64,000 nucleotides of DNA, taken from contig NC_049980.1 of NCBI RefSeq assembly GCF_000003815.2, forward strand, positions 13,084,020 to 13,148,019. The letters run 5' to 3'. The translations under genes and the position numbers were made by a program. Positions 25,798 through 40,040 of the stretch are shown here, in pieces. This stretch comes from Branchiostoma floridae. Lineage: Eukaryota; Chordata; Leptocardii; Amphioxiformes; Branchiostomatidae. How positions within the stretch are numbered: position 1 is the first letter of the stretch; each line of letters starts with the position of its first letter. Below the pieces are notes generated by a model. The model searched no databases. It was given only the letters and a program-made list of their open reading frames with translations, and was not told the origin of the DNA.

Positions 25798-26741
25798 TAG
25801 CCTATGGCACTTACTGGATAAGATTTATTATTCTATTCCACACAAGACAGCGGTCCATCCCACCCCATTAATCAGCTCCTTATTGGCCGTGTTTATTGCG
25901 GGTCTTCCTAAATATCTCACAATCAGCACTTTGCAGGAAACTGGCAGAAATCCCGCGGGTTTTGCCGCCGAGACGAGGCCACTCATCTGCCGTGTCATCT
26001 TCCCAGCCAGCCCTCTGCGGAGAGAAGACGTCCAAATCCCGGCTGATGACAGCCGCGGGCCAAACCATCGTTTTACACCCAGAAGTTTGACAGAAAATCC
26101 TCCCGTACTTAAGTCCTTTGATGACTTTTTATCACCCACGCGAATAAGACATAAATCGTTGATTAGTCTGCGCAAGACGGCACATATAAAGTAGCTGATG
26201 AGGAAAACATCATCACGTTTTTTGTGTATGTATATTACACGTCTTACAGAACTTAGAAGAACAAACACTGTGCAACTTTGATAAGTCCAACAAAGTAGTG
26301 TCGGGAATTTCCAGTCAAAACAAACAGACTCCGCAATCATTGTTGTCAGTAGCGTCTTCATTCTGAATGTACGTGGTTTCTATTTTAGCGCCCGCTGTTC
26401 TTAAGTCCTTATTATTTGTAGCAAACTTTTAAAATTGGTTGACTCTTTGTAAGACACGCAGTTCCATCTTTAATACTGCTGCTGACCCAGTTGTGATTTG
26501 AAGTCCAACAATTGCGATATGCCAATCTACCCACCACAAATTATTTCTAAAGTTCTAATAGAAAGGTTTCGAAATTGAACATCGCTCATCCTTTGTCAAT
26601 TTTAGAAAGGAAGACGTGCTATAGGAGGACTGACCGTCAGTCAGTGTTCTTGATAAATTCAGACTGGGTTCAGAGACAAAGGCAAACACATGACATTATG
26701 TGCTACATTTCTAACCCGATTTTGCATTCTATGAAGCCCCT

Positions 26742-26960
26742 CTCTACTCTAGGACGATCAATGTGCGACCGTACCCGTACAGTTGACCAAAATTGAATTT
26801 GTGTGATCCTCATAATTAAAATGGTATGCAAGATATTCAAGTGACACCTCAACAACAAAAATTCGTTCTTTAAAAAATATTTGTAATTCATTGAGCAATC
26901 TGTCAATTCTTTGGACGGTCAGGGGTCGCAGCGAGATTGCAGTCTTTAGTGAAAAGGGGA
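26742..26960. mobile_element. MITE copy C
   Basis: Left end CTACTCTAGGACGATCAATG with TGCGACCGTACC; right end GGTCGCAGCGAGATTGCAGT followed by CTTTAGTGAAAAGG, inverted to the left. Confidence 0.55.
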
Positions 26961-27320
26961 TATAATGGGAGAGGTCAAGCCCTATAGCGATGTGCGTACC
27001 ATTTACACATCGCTATCACTGTCCAAACCAGCATGGACTTCATACAACTGGATAATCCACATAACTTTTCATCGACCGAACAGGACAGGGGCAGAAAATG
27101 ATTCACGCCGTTTATTACACAGAAGGTCCTGATGGATGCTTGGCGTGTGAAATTCCGCGGGGAATAGTCCATTATATCGGGCAGGGAATCAGCAGCAGCA
27201 CTCAGCATCCGATAAGGCTGGGCTATTTAATGGATCTTGGTGGGATCTTCAGCGCCCAGAAAATGAGCGTATGATATGGCCATCAATCCAAGTGCCAACT
27301 GTTTTTATAGATTGGCCTCT
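26960..27320. other. Unique, GC-richer block (possible regulatory element)
   Basis: About 360 bases without microsatellites or repeats seen elsewhere in the window, between a MITE and low-complexity DNA. No coding signal. A candidate conserved noncoding element by appearance only. Confidence 0.2.
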
Positions 27321-27912
27321 GGCTAGGATGACAATTGGAATCTACGAGCCGTGAGCTCTGGTCCGATAACGGCAGGTGGACAACGTCCCGCCGTTTGTGA
27401 GTAAAGCCAAATATGCCCGATCTGGGAATACGCGTTATCTGCACAAAACGTTACCCTCTCCTCAATCCGTGCGTTACACCGTGATGACTCCGTGAAGTTA
27501 CCTCTTACTTTAACTGTAGAACAGCTTGATTCTGATGCAAGGAGTCGGTTGGAGCCCCCCCCCCCCCCCCCCCAACACACACAAACGTTTTATGAGTTTA
27601 ATCAAAGTGACCAGTCTGAAGTTTCCTTCGCAACGTCATTGGCATAGACCAACGTTTACTCTATATTTGTCGGTACTTTTTGTGCATTCTTGCGAATAAT
27701 TTTCAACATAATTATAAGTTAAGGCAACCTGAATGGTATCGCATCTACTTGCCAGTGATTAAAGACTAAAAGGTGCAGTTTTCAATATGTCGCTAGGTGA
27801 CGCCTGCAGTCAGTGGCAAAGCGCAAATATCATAAATAAAATAGATGACAATGAGGATCTTTAGTCGGTATCCCTTTCGAATAGTGCATGTGATCTGCTG
27901 TGCTATACTCAA

Positions 27913-28012
27913 NNNNNNNNNNNNNNNNNNNNNNNNNNNNNNNNNNNNNNNNNNNNNNNNNNNNNNNNNNNNNNNNNNNNNNNNNNNNNNNNNNNNNNNN
28001 NNNNNNNNNNNN
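27913..28012. other. Assembly gap of exactly 100 N
   Basis: A run of 100 N, the usual placeholder for a gap of unknown size, so distances across it are not reliable. Confidence 0.99.
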
Positions 28013-31000
28013 CGCCCCCATAGATACATCATAGTCCCTCTATGGAAATGAAATGCCACTTAGCATCTTTCTTTTTTACTAAAACAAGTTAAGGCCACAA
28101 TCATTATATCTTTTTTTTTTTGCATTTTCGTCAGACATAAACAATTTCATGAAGCGAACAAGTTCAAAGCAATCTAGACTTATGAAAATTGACACTCAAC
28201 TTCTTGATTTACCAGTGAGTGGACGCAGCCCAAGCGACTTTCTCAAAGTGGGGGGATTTTTTTTCTTCATTAAACAACTTTAACATTTATTTAGTATCTA
28301 ATCAAGTTCTATTTCGAACATAATCGACTTATGACCACTTTTTGTTTCGTGGTGCCACTCCTACATCCTAAGAAGCAAAAGTTGCGTGCAAACCTTAAAT
28401 CCCCGATTAGTCGTTAACGTTTTGATTACGTCCATAAGATTACGTCTATCTCAATTTATGAGTCCTGCTCGGGAGGAAAATGCCTGCTGTTGCGTAACAA
28501 ACCACCTGTCCCACCCGAGTATCTTTCCCACCCGAAGACAGATCTCATAAACTATCGAGGTTTTTGTCGATCCAGTTTCCCCAGAAGGGACTCATGTGCA
28601 TACCCGGTCGGAGAGAACAAAGTGGCGGGCTGCCCCTGCACTGCGCGCGGACCGACCTGACGTGACAAGGACGGCCACCTGCTGCCATCAGTCATCGGGC
28701 TCGGACATCGGTATGCCCGGTCATCGCAGAAAGGTCCTCCGGCGATACGCCTGCTCCTTATTATTAAGAAATAAATATACTCCTCTTCAATGATGCACAT
28801 ATGAATCCCTTAGCACTATGTTAAGAAAGTGTAAAGAATAAGTTCAGGCAAAAGTGAATATAGAATATCTTAAGTGGGCGTTATGATAAAAGAGGGTTTT
28901 AGCTTGGAAATTGGAAACGCGATATTGTTGACGTTGATGTTGACATTGTCCGGGGGCAAATCTGACCAGGTTGAATCATTTGCGAATTGTAAGAGTCAAG
29001 AATGCCTGAAGTATTTTAGACGAAAGAAGTCGGTCTCTTTTATCAAAGACATGAATAATCACTACATTGAATGTTTCCATTCATCTTCCATGCAGTATCT
29101 TCCAGATGTTTTAATAACACTTAATAGGGCCAATCGTAAGAAGAATACCTAGCAATATTGATAGAAGCACAAAGATTCAATCTGAATTGTGTAGACAAAT
29201 TGTCTTCTTACTACTTACAACAGTTTCCTTGCAATAAAGTGGAATTGGCTCCACACTGTTTGAGACCAGTTATATGAATATATTCGTGGGCGCGTTATGT
29301 ACGTTTGTTTTTTCCTATATGAACAATGACGACAGTGCACGCGTATGTACCCCCTCCTCTCGTCAACCGCTTGTCATTGTGACGAACCTTGTCAAACATT
29401 ACTTTGACGATGTTACATGGAGACAAAGTCTACAAAATTGAATTAAGTAAGTAAAAGATGTAACGTTATGTAACATTATCGTCAAACATGCAACTGAATG
29501 CCCGAAGGAGGACCTTTCTCCGTGTCAGCACCTCTCTATCGTTGAAAGAGGTTCTTTCTCACAAACACACACTCTCTTTTCCTTTCTCTTCCTATTTCTC
29601 TCTATACAGCTCTCGCACCACTCCGCCTCTCTAATTCTGTTTTCCCCCCTCACTTTCCACTACCCTTCTTTCACACAAAAACATACACACCTTTTATGCT
29701 CTCTGTGGGACCACAGCATTTGCAAGGTCTTGTTACAATTTTATCCAAAGGGCAAGGAACCAACACCTGTAAAGCTTCTCGTCCTAGTAACTTTAACGTG
29801 CATTAGGATGGTATTAGCATGGATAACCCTTGCTTGTCTTTGGGCTCTGTCGATTACAACGAGTAGAATGGAGGTCTAAAAAAATTCTGATACTGAGCCA
29901 ATTGATTGAACATTATTTATATCCATTTAATGACTGGAAGTTTACTTTAATTTACATTCGATCTATCATTAACAAATATGCTTCTCTTTTCACGTCGTGG
30001 AGAAACACTGTCAGCAGTCACAAACACATGCCTTTTCCTGACGAGTTCCAAACCGCTGGTAGATGCATGGACTCGGCATCTGAAATGAATGGATATTGTA
30101 AGATGTGTAACAACAATGGTTCAACATAGAATAACGAATACGGTTAACACGGACATACTTTATTTCCTGTTGTTTATCTATTATCACTTTATATATATTA
30201 AAGACCATAGAGGTTGTGCGTAATATAGATTCTGTTCATAATTGATGGAAAAGTTTGATTCTTATTGTTAATCAAGAAACTGATATGGACGCTGGTATCA
30301 ATTACCTCACCTGATATCAACAGGTGTGCAACTATTCGTGACAAGCAGGTGTCCGGGTACAGTAATTAAAATCAGACTTGTACACATTTTAAACCAAGTA
30401 TCATGAACAAAGAGTCTCTATCCTTTAATGGTTCTCTCTCCGCATGCTGTATGCATACTGTGTGCCTTTGAGAAATACTTCAAAGCGGTTGACCTGTAGT
30501 ATTGCATACATGACTTGCAATGGACCTGTACCTTTATGATCCATCTATCCCCGTCTGCCAGGACAGAGAATTGGGACTAATAAAGAACTGCAGTGGGCTT
30601 ATCTTGATTACCATCGTCATGAAATGATGGCCGGACCACAAACCTTCATAATGTCCTACGTGCGCGATTATGGAGATGCCAGCCTCCGGCAGCGCGCATA
30701 TCAATAAATACGGATGGCCGAGAGGGGGGAGGGAGATACGGGATAGCTGGACGGTTACTGAGCACGGAATAAAATTGTACTTTTTCTTAGGCACGTATAT
30801 ACTACGCACTTTTCGTATACACTTTTTCGTGCTATGTATTGTCAATACCCAGTGTGTTTTCACATTATTACGCTTTTGTTGTTTCTGTAATTTCTTTTTT
30901 TTTCGCGTGTGTATACACGTATCTGATTGTCAATAACGTTCGCTGTTTTGTTTGTAGGTTGACTGTAGCTGTAATCACAACCTTCAATTATCAATTCCAA

Positions 31001-34000
31001 ACGTACAACTGCACTGCTTTTTTATATATTAAACACAAATTTAGTGACATATCAAGAGGTTGTGAATTCGACTGTAGTCGGAATCGTTGTCCAGTCGTGT
31101 TCAATGACATAGTAGTGTCTGAAACTGAAACGTATACTGGGATTCTACGGGTAGATGAAGCAGACTGGAGTAACGAAATACTCGCCAGCACGGAAACAGC
31201 CAACACACCGTTTCCTAACTACACAAGTCACAACACTAACATCCTGTGTAACGTACATGTGCGCGGTGGCGCCAGTGGGTCTTAGCTGCACCTGAGCAGC
31301 ATCTTGCACAGATGCCCGGAGGCACATCGCCTGCAGAACGCCCTGCGCAGTACCAGCAATATGTCAAACGTGTCTGAACAAAAGTACCCGCAAAGGGGCA
31401 AGCCTGTTTACCTGTATAATCTAGCAGTTTGTTGAGCGACCATCTGTGCAGTTATTCCCAGTAGTTACAACCCCGTGTTACAGTCGCAAGAGTTCGTTCG
31501 TCACGGATACAATAAAAGTCACTGAACAACGTACGACATACTCTATACCAACATGGTGCACGGTGTATTGCGTTCCTCTCTTTCACTCTCAGAGACGCCA
31601 TCATGAAAAACGAATGGTTTTCCTGCCTGAAAGGGAAAAAAAACATATGTAAGCACAAGAACCAGAAGTTTCACCTTGCTATTCAATTTAAAAGTATGAG
31701 AACTTAGATGCCATCACATGAAAAAGTCAGACATTTTGTACGAAGTTTCTTAATTGAAATATAGTCTTGATCACTGAAGGATTTATATTTTGAGGAGGGA
31801 AAATCCTAATTACAAGAATGATACACACTCTCCATATCACGTTAGTTATCACAATTTAGAATATTAGGGTATTGATATTACACAACGTAACGACAAACTC
31901 CGGAGTGACAATTTGTTAAGTGGTTATCACAGTATCCGATATGATGGGATAATGAGAATATTTGAGGGCGATGAGGAGCTTTTATCCTTTGACAGGCAAG
32001 GGATGATTTCCATTGAAGAAGTATTTTCATTGAAGAAGTATGTTACGTGTGTTTGTGCGCTTTCGTGTGTCTCAGTGTGTCGATAAAGGTAGTCAGAAGC
32101 GGGTTGTCTATCTCAGCAAATGAAGTTTTAAATCCTTTCGTTTATTAACTGTTATATAGTATAAATCCGCAGCAATTTAACGAAACGTGAGACCAAGCCA
32201 GTTTAGTCTATTCAAGCTGTCCCTGCGGAAATATCAGCGGCCCGCGGAGGGTATCCCGTACGGGCGGGGATCAACTTCCTCCCGAGCGCGCTGACCCCGC
32301 TGTGCCCCGGTAGCAGGAGGGTCGTGTAAACTCTCCGCCCACACAGTCATAATAGCACTAATGCGCACCACCAGAAAATCACTCTCACGTGGATCCGTGT
32401 ATATACCTGTCATTACAACAGCTATCATTTGTTATATACGAGTTGATCATATTACCAAATAAAAGAGCAATATAAGAAATATACTGTTTTGACAAACATA
32501 ACACTGATGCTTAATCGCATGTTATTCCGTAAGTTTGTTTTTTTTCAGACAAAAACTTTGTAGGTTAAAGAAAAGCGAAGAAAAATGTATCATTGCTTGT
32601 GTCTTATCGATTAATGCTAAATCCGGGATTTGAATGATTAATGGTATCTGTGTGGGGTTTAGGGAAGTATGCGGCGTTTTATCTGAGCTCAGGGTTCCTT
32701 CTAGCCTGCCTTTGATAGCCAAGACTTTAAAACCGCGATGGGATAAAATTGCTTTGATGATCCTCGGAGGCTTGATGTGTGTTTGTTAAAGCGATCCCTT
32801 CTTGCTACAGGGTGTATTTCACACTTCACATCAGAGTACCTGCCAGATACGACGAGAAGGAATCAAATTTGCACTGGGTGCACACTTGATTGACTGTACA
32901 GTAACATCATTTACTCAATTTGCGGAAGCCCTTGACAACCCCAAAGACAATGCCGCCCGAAATCTTTGAACCTCTCTCTACTTACCACCGGAGAGTGGTC
33001 GGGTGGGAAGAACGCAGAAAATGCTCCTTAATTTTGATAAGGCAACAGCCATAGGCTGAGTCTGAAATTGGCAGTAATCGTTTGGTAACTGAGCTGTCGC
33101 CCCCAGAGTCTGCAAGGAAAAACACCCACAAATGGAGCTCTCACGCCCTCCACCGCCCCGGACGACCTCCCCAGCATTAGCCGGGTTTACAGTTAAGGCG
33201 GCTGAGGGAAATGCGTCAAAACTCATCAGCGTTAAGTCGAGCCCCGCCAAGGCCAGCGTCGACAGAACGGCTTGCAAATTACCCCGACATTTTCTCGCTT
33301 CTCTGCGATATACGGAGAAGCTGAAACATTTCGCCCCAGGTTTTCTGGCCTCTTTGGGTTTCAAAGTGCGGGTCGCGGCGAGCGACCTAACACGGGAGTC
33401 AGGCACAGGGGCTGACTATTTCTGACAGTTCCGATGAGCACGCTAGTGATGGAGTGAAGCTGATGTATTTCCAATCAATGCGGAGGTATCAAGTTTTGGC
33501 CACGTCGCCATGTCTTCCGTACAGGAGTCATTGACCAAGTCTGCCAGCCTGCCAGAGTACAGTTTCCGCGAGTCGGAGAGTAATCAAGGCCACCTGATGC
33601 TGTCTCCAACAAGAAACCCACACCAACCAACCGTGCAGCTGGAACACAGAGTCAAGCTAAAGTTCAAATGAATATAGACATTCCTCTCCTAACTCTGAAC
33701 AATCTGGGAAATTCTCGCTCGTTCCTCTGCTAGAAAAGGGGTAATGCTAACCGCTTTGTACGGCTTAGTACTAGATCAGTGTGCGACTGAAATACACAAA
33801 CGGATTTGGACACTTAAGGTACTAACAAAATACTGTGCAAACTAAAACTAATCATTTCATTTGAAATTACAAATACACGGTAACTTCAATCGCAAACAAA
33901 CTCAGTCCAAAACATAACTACTGCACAAATAAACAAACAAATCAATAAATAAAGGCAAAATATAAAACGTGTCGTAAACGAACGGAAACGAACACGCTGT

Positions 34001-35310
34001 ATGATGCAGCAGTCCCCTAAATCTTTAAATTGATATAACAGGGAAACTTAGTGGTATGAAAACTTAATTGACACATGCAGATCAGTACACAGAGTCAAGA
34101 TAACCGTTTTATATCTGAAACTATCCAAACAGCGTTTTACCTTAAATCAAAACATTGTGCCATGTTACGAAAACAGTACCAGATATATGGAGACCCACTA
34201 ATCGGGGGCGAGGTCATTATCACTGTTTGTGTCGAGATCAAGGTCATGGCCTTCCCCTGTGTTAAGCCCTAGGTCATTATTGTCCTTTTTTAATCTAATT
34301 AATTCTTTCCTGAAAGTGATAATGTAGATTATACCCACACCAGGAGCAGGTGTGCCAGACAGTTCAGCCATAACATGTCCACTCTCATTTCGGCTGACAT
34401 AGACAATAGAGAATCTATTTGTATTCTACTTTGACGTTACTATACTATAGCTAATAGTAAAGTTGGAAAACAAATTGCATCCTCGTTGCAAGTTAACACA
34501 TTTCTGTAAAATAGGGATCATACTGTCCGTTGTTTTCTTTTTGTTCCTATTCATCGCTTTCGTTCGCAATGTTTGTTTGTCCGATTTTCTCATTTCAAGT
34601 TCGAAATTGGACATTGTTTTGCCAACGTAGGCATAAAAGACTCACACTGATTATAATTGACTTGACTTGTTATTTGTGTTGGATAACATTCATGTATTAC
34701 ATTGCCATTTCGTCTAGCCAGATTTGCTGTCAGATTCGGCGCTGCGGTTGTGTGATTGAGAGGGGCCCACGCGCACAGGCGCGCCGGCAGCCGAGCGACC
34801 TTCGCCCACCACGTCTCACGTTCCTCACCTCTCCATCATTTTCGCACACTTGTCAAGACCGATTTCCCCCCATGAAAGAGAGAGCAATTTCCCGGCACAG
34901 CCCGGGGAGCTGGCAGAGGACGGGACCGTGGCACGGCGCCGGGAGCCATCCCTGATCTGTGAAAAGCTGCCCAGGTATTAAATACGGACACACTTATTAC
35001 ATGGCCATTACACTGGGCGAGAACACATGCGGTCCTGTGCAACACATGTCGTTTGGATGCATGCACACCTCACAATTGTTGCTGTTCTCGACACGACTCT
35101 CCGGCAAGCAACCTGCAGCTCCTATGATAAACCCTGGTCTACAAACAACCACAGAATATGTCAGCCTCTTTCGTCACTTGTATCTCTACAGGGGCTAGTC
35201 GGTATTGTAGCTACCTCCGTGTCTATTCTGCTGTTTTAAGATTGTTTCACACGCTAATACCTGTCAGCACTCAACAGACCATCCACCTCTGGCCTGACAC
35301 CCTCTTTCAA
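28013..35310. other. Intergenic segment without supported genes
   Basis: Mostly AT-rich unique DNA. GC-richer, repeat-free blocks lie at 28560-28760, 30535-30760, 32220-32400 and 32940-33430. Pyrimidine-rich low-complexity sequence spans 29560-29700. The longest open frames (30839-31285 and 32978-33406) show no domain, no convincing splice sites and no composition typical of the coding exons upstream. Confidence 0.6.
32940..33430. other. GC-rich unique island
   Basis: About 490 bases markedly richer in G+C than the flanks, open on both strands over part of its length only because stops are rare in such sequence. No domain is recognisable in either direction. It could be a regulatory element or an unannotated exon. 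Confidence 0.2.
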
Positions 35311-35517
35311 CTAGAGGCTGCGACCGCTGAGCGACCCAAGATTTGATTGATTATTCAATTAGTTTCATAGATAAAAAAACATTTTGTCGGATGTTCTGTG
35401 TGTTATGTTGTTCTCTATTAATAATATTCTTGGATCTTATTTTTATTATAGAACAAAGAGCCACACAAATGATAAAGATTCTCGTCGCTGTACGGTCGCT
35501 CAGCAATCTTCGTCTAG
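35311..35517. mobile_element. MITE copy D (clearest inverted ends)
   Basis: The left end CTAGAGGCTGCGACCGCTGA continues GCGACC; the right end reads GGTCGCTCAGCAATCTTCGT followed by CTAG, its imperfect inverse. Immediately outside, CTCTTTCAA on the left and TGGAAGTG on the right are also inverted, so the true ends lie about 10 bases further out. Confidence 0.78.
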
Positions 35518-36799
35518 TGGAAGTGCGATAGATTCTTGTATCTATGTTTCAGTGTTTACCACTTTGACTTTATTGTTTTGTCAACATTTCTTTGTCGTTT
35601 TTTTCCGGTTAGTTCGCGTCGCTAGTTACTGTATTGTATAGTACTGTCCCTGCCTGTGTGTGATTGACACCTAACACGTGCAGACAGCAGGATCCTGACA
35701 TGTGACTTGCCAGGATTATCAAGGTTGATTTTATTCATGGTTGAGCAAGAAAATTAAACGTACGATACACAGTTGTCCACATTTGATATCAACATCGAAG
35801 CAGCAGTCCAAAGAACGTCGAGGCTATGGCGTTACAAGTCTTCGTCCTGTTTGCACAGGGCAATGAATGAGTGTATTTTCTTCATGGTATATTAGATAAT
35901 ACATGTGCAAGTTGTCAATATCAGACAGGCAACTTTGTAGAACTCATGTGCAAAGGGCAAGATATCAATATGTTACAAAATCCTAATATATCTAGGGCAG
36001 AGTTTTATATCCTCGTATTGACCCACATAAACGTGTACACAGGCGAAAGATGAATAGGTCTAAAACATTGAAACCTTGAAAGTGTGACAGACAGGGTGGC
36101 CGTAGTCATGTAGTGGCCTTGCTATGGCGGGTAAAGCTATTACACTTTGACTTAACGTCTCAGGCTATAAGCACGAAACATTGATTAAACTAGTACGGGC
36201 TGTATGTTGTCAGAACCTAACATTTACTGAAGTTGCTAATGTTTCAACTGATAAAGACAGTGATTCTCGTACCTTTGGTCGTACAAAAATCAATTCGTAA
36301 GACATTTAGACTGGGCTATGATATCGCAGAAATTATATCATAGCCAATGTCACAGCGTCAGTGACAACATTTTTAGAGAAAGAAGTGAAAATTTATTGCA
36401 AGTTACGAAGAATCCTTTGACACAAATAATTAAAAGGCTTTGGAGGGTTGAGAAAATTCCAAATACGTAATAAAGTTTAAGAAAAGTTGTATGCTAATTT
36501 CGTCAGTAAAGCGTCTTTTTCCGGAGTTATTCTTGACGCTGTGTTTTCAAAACATTCACGAAACACATACAGTATATGGTTCTAAAAATATCCACGGTCA
36601 TAAGTAGTGATTCGTTGTATATTTGTGCTTTGTACTATCAACTGTCATATATATCAAGGCGCGTTTTCCAGATTTTGTCTGTACACACATGTACGCATTT
36701 GTTTAGAAAAAGTTTAGAAAAACAATATTCAACGTGCTGTCAATCATAAATCATAATTGTAAAGTTTGAGCTTTGTTCCAACACGACAAAACACCGTGA

Positions 36800-36833
36800 T
36801 GAATGTTCGGCCGATTTCTTAGACCTTCATCAG
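36800..36833 (-). repeat. Degenerate hammerhead-like motif
   Basis: On the minus strand CTGATGA is followed by AGGTC, a 9-base loop and GGCCGAACATTC. GGTC/GGCC can pair as a short stem II, but GAAAC has decayed to GAACA. It resembles the better preserved core at 22453-22482. Confidence 0.35.
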
Positions 36834-39259
36834 ATTTGTGATTCACTTCGCTGACTTTCTGAAGTAGGAAGTGTGACGAATCATCTTTCATGTTTGAGAG
36901 AAACTCGGGTTATCATTCACCTGAAGTAATCATATTGCAACATTTTGAGGCCGGAAACACGAAAGTTGACAAAAGTTTGTTAATTTGAAACAGCAATGTC
37001 CGGATTACTACATTTGATTGTCCGAAAATTGTTGAAATAATCGCTACCAATCAAAACAAACAAAATGGTACAAAAAATTCTGGAACTAATCTGAGCCACG
37101 CCCTTCCTGTCACGGTCTTTCCCTTTGTACCTTCTCAGTTTAATCAGTACAATACCAGTAGGCGAGGAAATAAATATGTTACATGTCCTTCACTATAGAC
37201 TTCAGCTGTGCATCAAATAGCGTTATTATCTGTGATAACTTCTCGATCATATCGGACGAGTTAAAGATACATTTTGATACAGCAAAGTATATACTGCCTG
37301 TGTGTAATATTTTTTTCAAATCTTGCAATTGGGGCCAGCAGCGTAATTGCGTATCATGTATGCATGAAATAACAGTGTATGTATGTCCTGCAAGAAGGAA
37401 TCTGGCGTCTTGAAAAAATGAAATGATCGCCGAGAAATATCAATGATATCTGTACAACAATATCAAGGTGCCACGGCCATTTGTACCACAAAGGTACACG
37501 GGTTTTCACTGTCTGATCACATTGTAGGTAGGTTAACGTAGACGCACAGTCCCAAAGGCAGTCTCATATACTCATATATGCAGTCCGTAGTCTCCAAGTA
37601 GATGTAAACTGATCTTTTTTGGGGGGGGGGGGTCTATGCATAAAATGTAGCCCTCGTTGTGCTTTAAAAGCTGCAAATCACCAAACAAGACAAGGAAAAG
37701 AAGATTTTATCGTACATATTATCAAAGACAATGCAGCAAAAGTAATACTTGTTTCGACCATAATGTAGTTTGCACCCACAGAGGTATCACCTTTCTCTGA
37801 TCAGCTAACCAAGATGACGTCATATTGTCTTGTTTATATTCTTTCTGTTTATTTGAGCTGTTGTCCTATCGATCTGTCAATCATGGCTGACCATGTTTTA
37901 TACTCTCATGTTCAGACGCCTGATGATGCGGCACCGCCCTGTACATATATTAGACATAATCTGACAGAATATATACAGAAATTAACCTGACAAGGGATTT
38001 GTCGTTCTGTTGAAGGAGCTAAGCAAGGATATGTTCTTACAAAGCGGGATGCTTGTACACAATACTAGAATTTGAACCCTAGTCCTAGGCGAGAGGCATG
38101 TCGATAAGACAAGTAAATAGTCTTTATCTCATAATAAAGCGAGCTGGAGAAGAATTTTTAAAAATCCACCGACCGAATTCGATTTTTTTCAAAGAACATT
38201 CTCTTTCCATTGTTGTGTGCTGGGTTTGGCAGCTCTTGGACACAAGCCTATCTTTTCTGTCACTGATTACATTTCACCTGCAATGTGCCAAAGCTAATTC
38301 TGCCGTCAAGAGATTTTTGAGCTAGTTTGATCGAAAAGGAAAATATGTGATCCTTATATTACAAGTAATGAGGGATATTTCGTTCAAAGCCATTGCTGTA
38401 GATATGTTGTTCCTGCCCGTATGATGTGAAGGATTTCCGCGGTGCGCAAGGATCTAACGATACGTGCAGAATTACGTGGTGCCTTACCTAGTCCTCAACA
38501 CGGTGAAAATCCATTTGCAGCAAACAGCCATCACTCACAAAAAAGCATGAAAAGAAATAATCCGCCGATATGATCCGTTCCTCTGTGTGCATATCCCGGC
38601 GAAGATGCGCCTTTCTATCATCAGAAGGCTGCCGAGCCCTGCGCGCTGCGTCACACACGCAAACCCGCTTCACCGCCCGCCCGACAAAGCATCTGTTCCC
38701 TCGCCTGTTTTCTTTATTGCTGAGAAAAGCTGTGAACGTTAACATATTTCCGTTTCCTTGGTAATTAGCCGGGAGTTATATGATGATGATTTTTCCGCTG
38801 ATGAGGGGGAACGATAGAAACGGACGGCGGCGTTCTCCCCGAGAGGGAAGGCTCGCAGGCCTGGAAGCGGATCTGTTAGCAGAGGAGGGGAAGATGGAAT
38901 ATCAGCAGCCAAAAGGCACCAGTAAAGAGAAACGCTCCTGGCAAAAAAGGGAAAGAAAAACCTAAACCTAATTCCTAATTTTCTTTTTCACTAAGAATAG
39001 ATAGACGAAGTTATCTGTAGTCTGTTTGTTTCCAAAGTATTCGGTTTTCAATCTAAGTTCGAACAGATGAGAGACGATCCAATATTCGGGAGTCAGTGAA
39101 GCTTGCAAAAGTGCATTCTGCGCAAAGCGGCTTTTCGCGTTATCGAACTGGGCCGTGAAGGCAATATAGCTGCGGGCCATGTTGTGCCGTAATCTATGGC
39201 AAATGAGTGGAGGGAAATAAATATTCGTTTCACATGTCAATAAATGAACAAAGTTCGTT

Positions 39260-40040
39260 CAAAAAAGGGATTATTACCCGAATTTGATGGAAACGGGCGG
39301 CTTTGATGGGCCGGAGATACCAAAGGGCGTTATATGGACGTTAATGCCTAGAGACAAGTAAAGTCTACTTTCTTCGTGATCTAGGCAAAATCCTCGGCTG
39401 AAAATGTAGATCAATCATCCATGTATCGGGAGCAGCCGATTTCCAAAACTCTCCCGAGTTCCAAGGGGTTTAATTTTTCACGCTGGAGACGGGGCATGAT
39501 GGACAGCGTAGGCCGATTTTGATAAGCCCTGTCTGCGAGAAAAATGTAGATATTTATTCCTGGGTGATTGCAAGGAAAAGGAAAGCGCCTTGCCGGGATT
39601 GTCGGGTTCGGACTTTATTGAAGAAGTGATCAAAAGTGGGGAAGCTGCCTCTGGGCGGCGGTGATTATCATTGGAATCCCTCAAATGTATCTTAATACCT
39701 TCCCCGCAATCTGAAGTGCCAATTGCGCCGCGAGCACTTCAACTCCCGACATTAAACCTGTGTTTTAGACGTGACACCGGCGTCATTACTGCTCCATTGA
39801 GGCCGCTCTGATGCTCTCTCAATCACAGGGGTCCGCACAAAACCCGACAACTCTTCACTTGGCGCGGTTTATTTATATCCCGGGTCAGAGGTCGGCCGCT
39901 ACTGCATCTCCCGCAAAATAACGGAGGACGATTTGGCGGAGACACAAATTACTAAGGGAGTGATTCAGGAGACGCCATCAAACATAAAGGGGCCAGATAT
40001 TTTTGTCCCTAAGCGATAAGCAACTTTCTTCAATCTCTTG
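39260..40040. other. Long GC-richer, repeat-free island
   Basis: About 780 bases with balanced composition, no microsatellite, no MITE and no copy elsewhere in the window, unlike the surrounding AT-rich DNA. No coding frame of note. It is the longest such block here and a reasonable candidate for a cluster of conserved noncoding elements; this is judged only by appearance. Confidence 0.25.

Larger units (their letters stand above)
24916..27912. other. Intergenic segment up to the assembly gap
   Basis: No supported gene. It contains three MITE-family copies (about 25246-25452, 25580-25797, 26742-26960), a somewhat GC-richer unique block at 25850-26110, another at 26960-27320 and a run of 19 C at 27555-27573. 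Open frames here are short and show no recognisable domain. Confidence 0.6.

Noticed and set aside
30839-31285. Plus-strand open frame of 148 codons with a hydrophobic start
   Set aside because: No recognisable domain, AT-rich start, no splice or promoter context and no similarity to other coding parts here.
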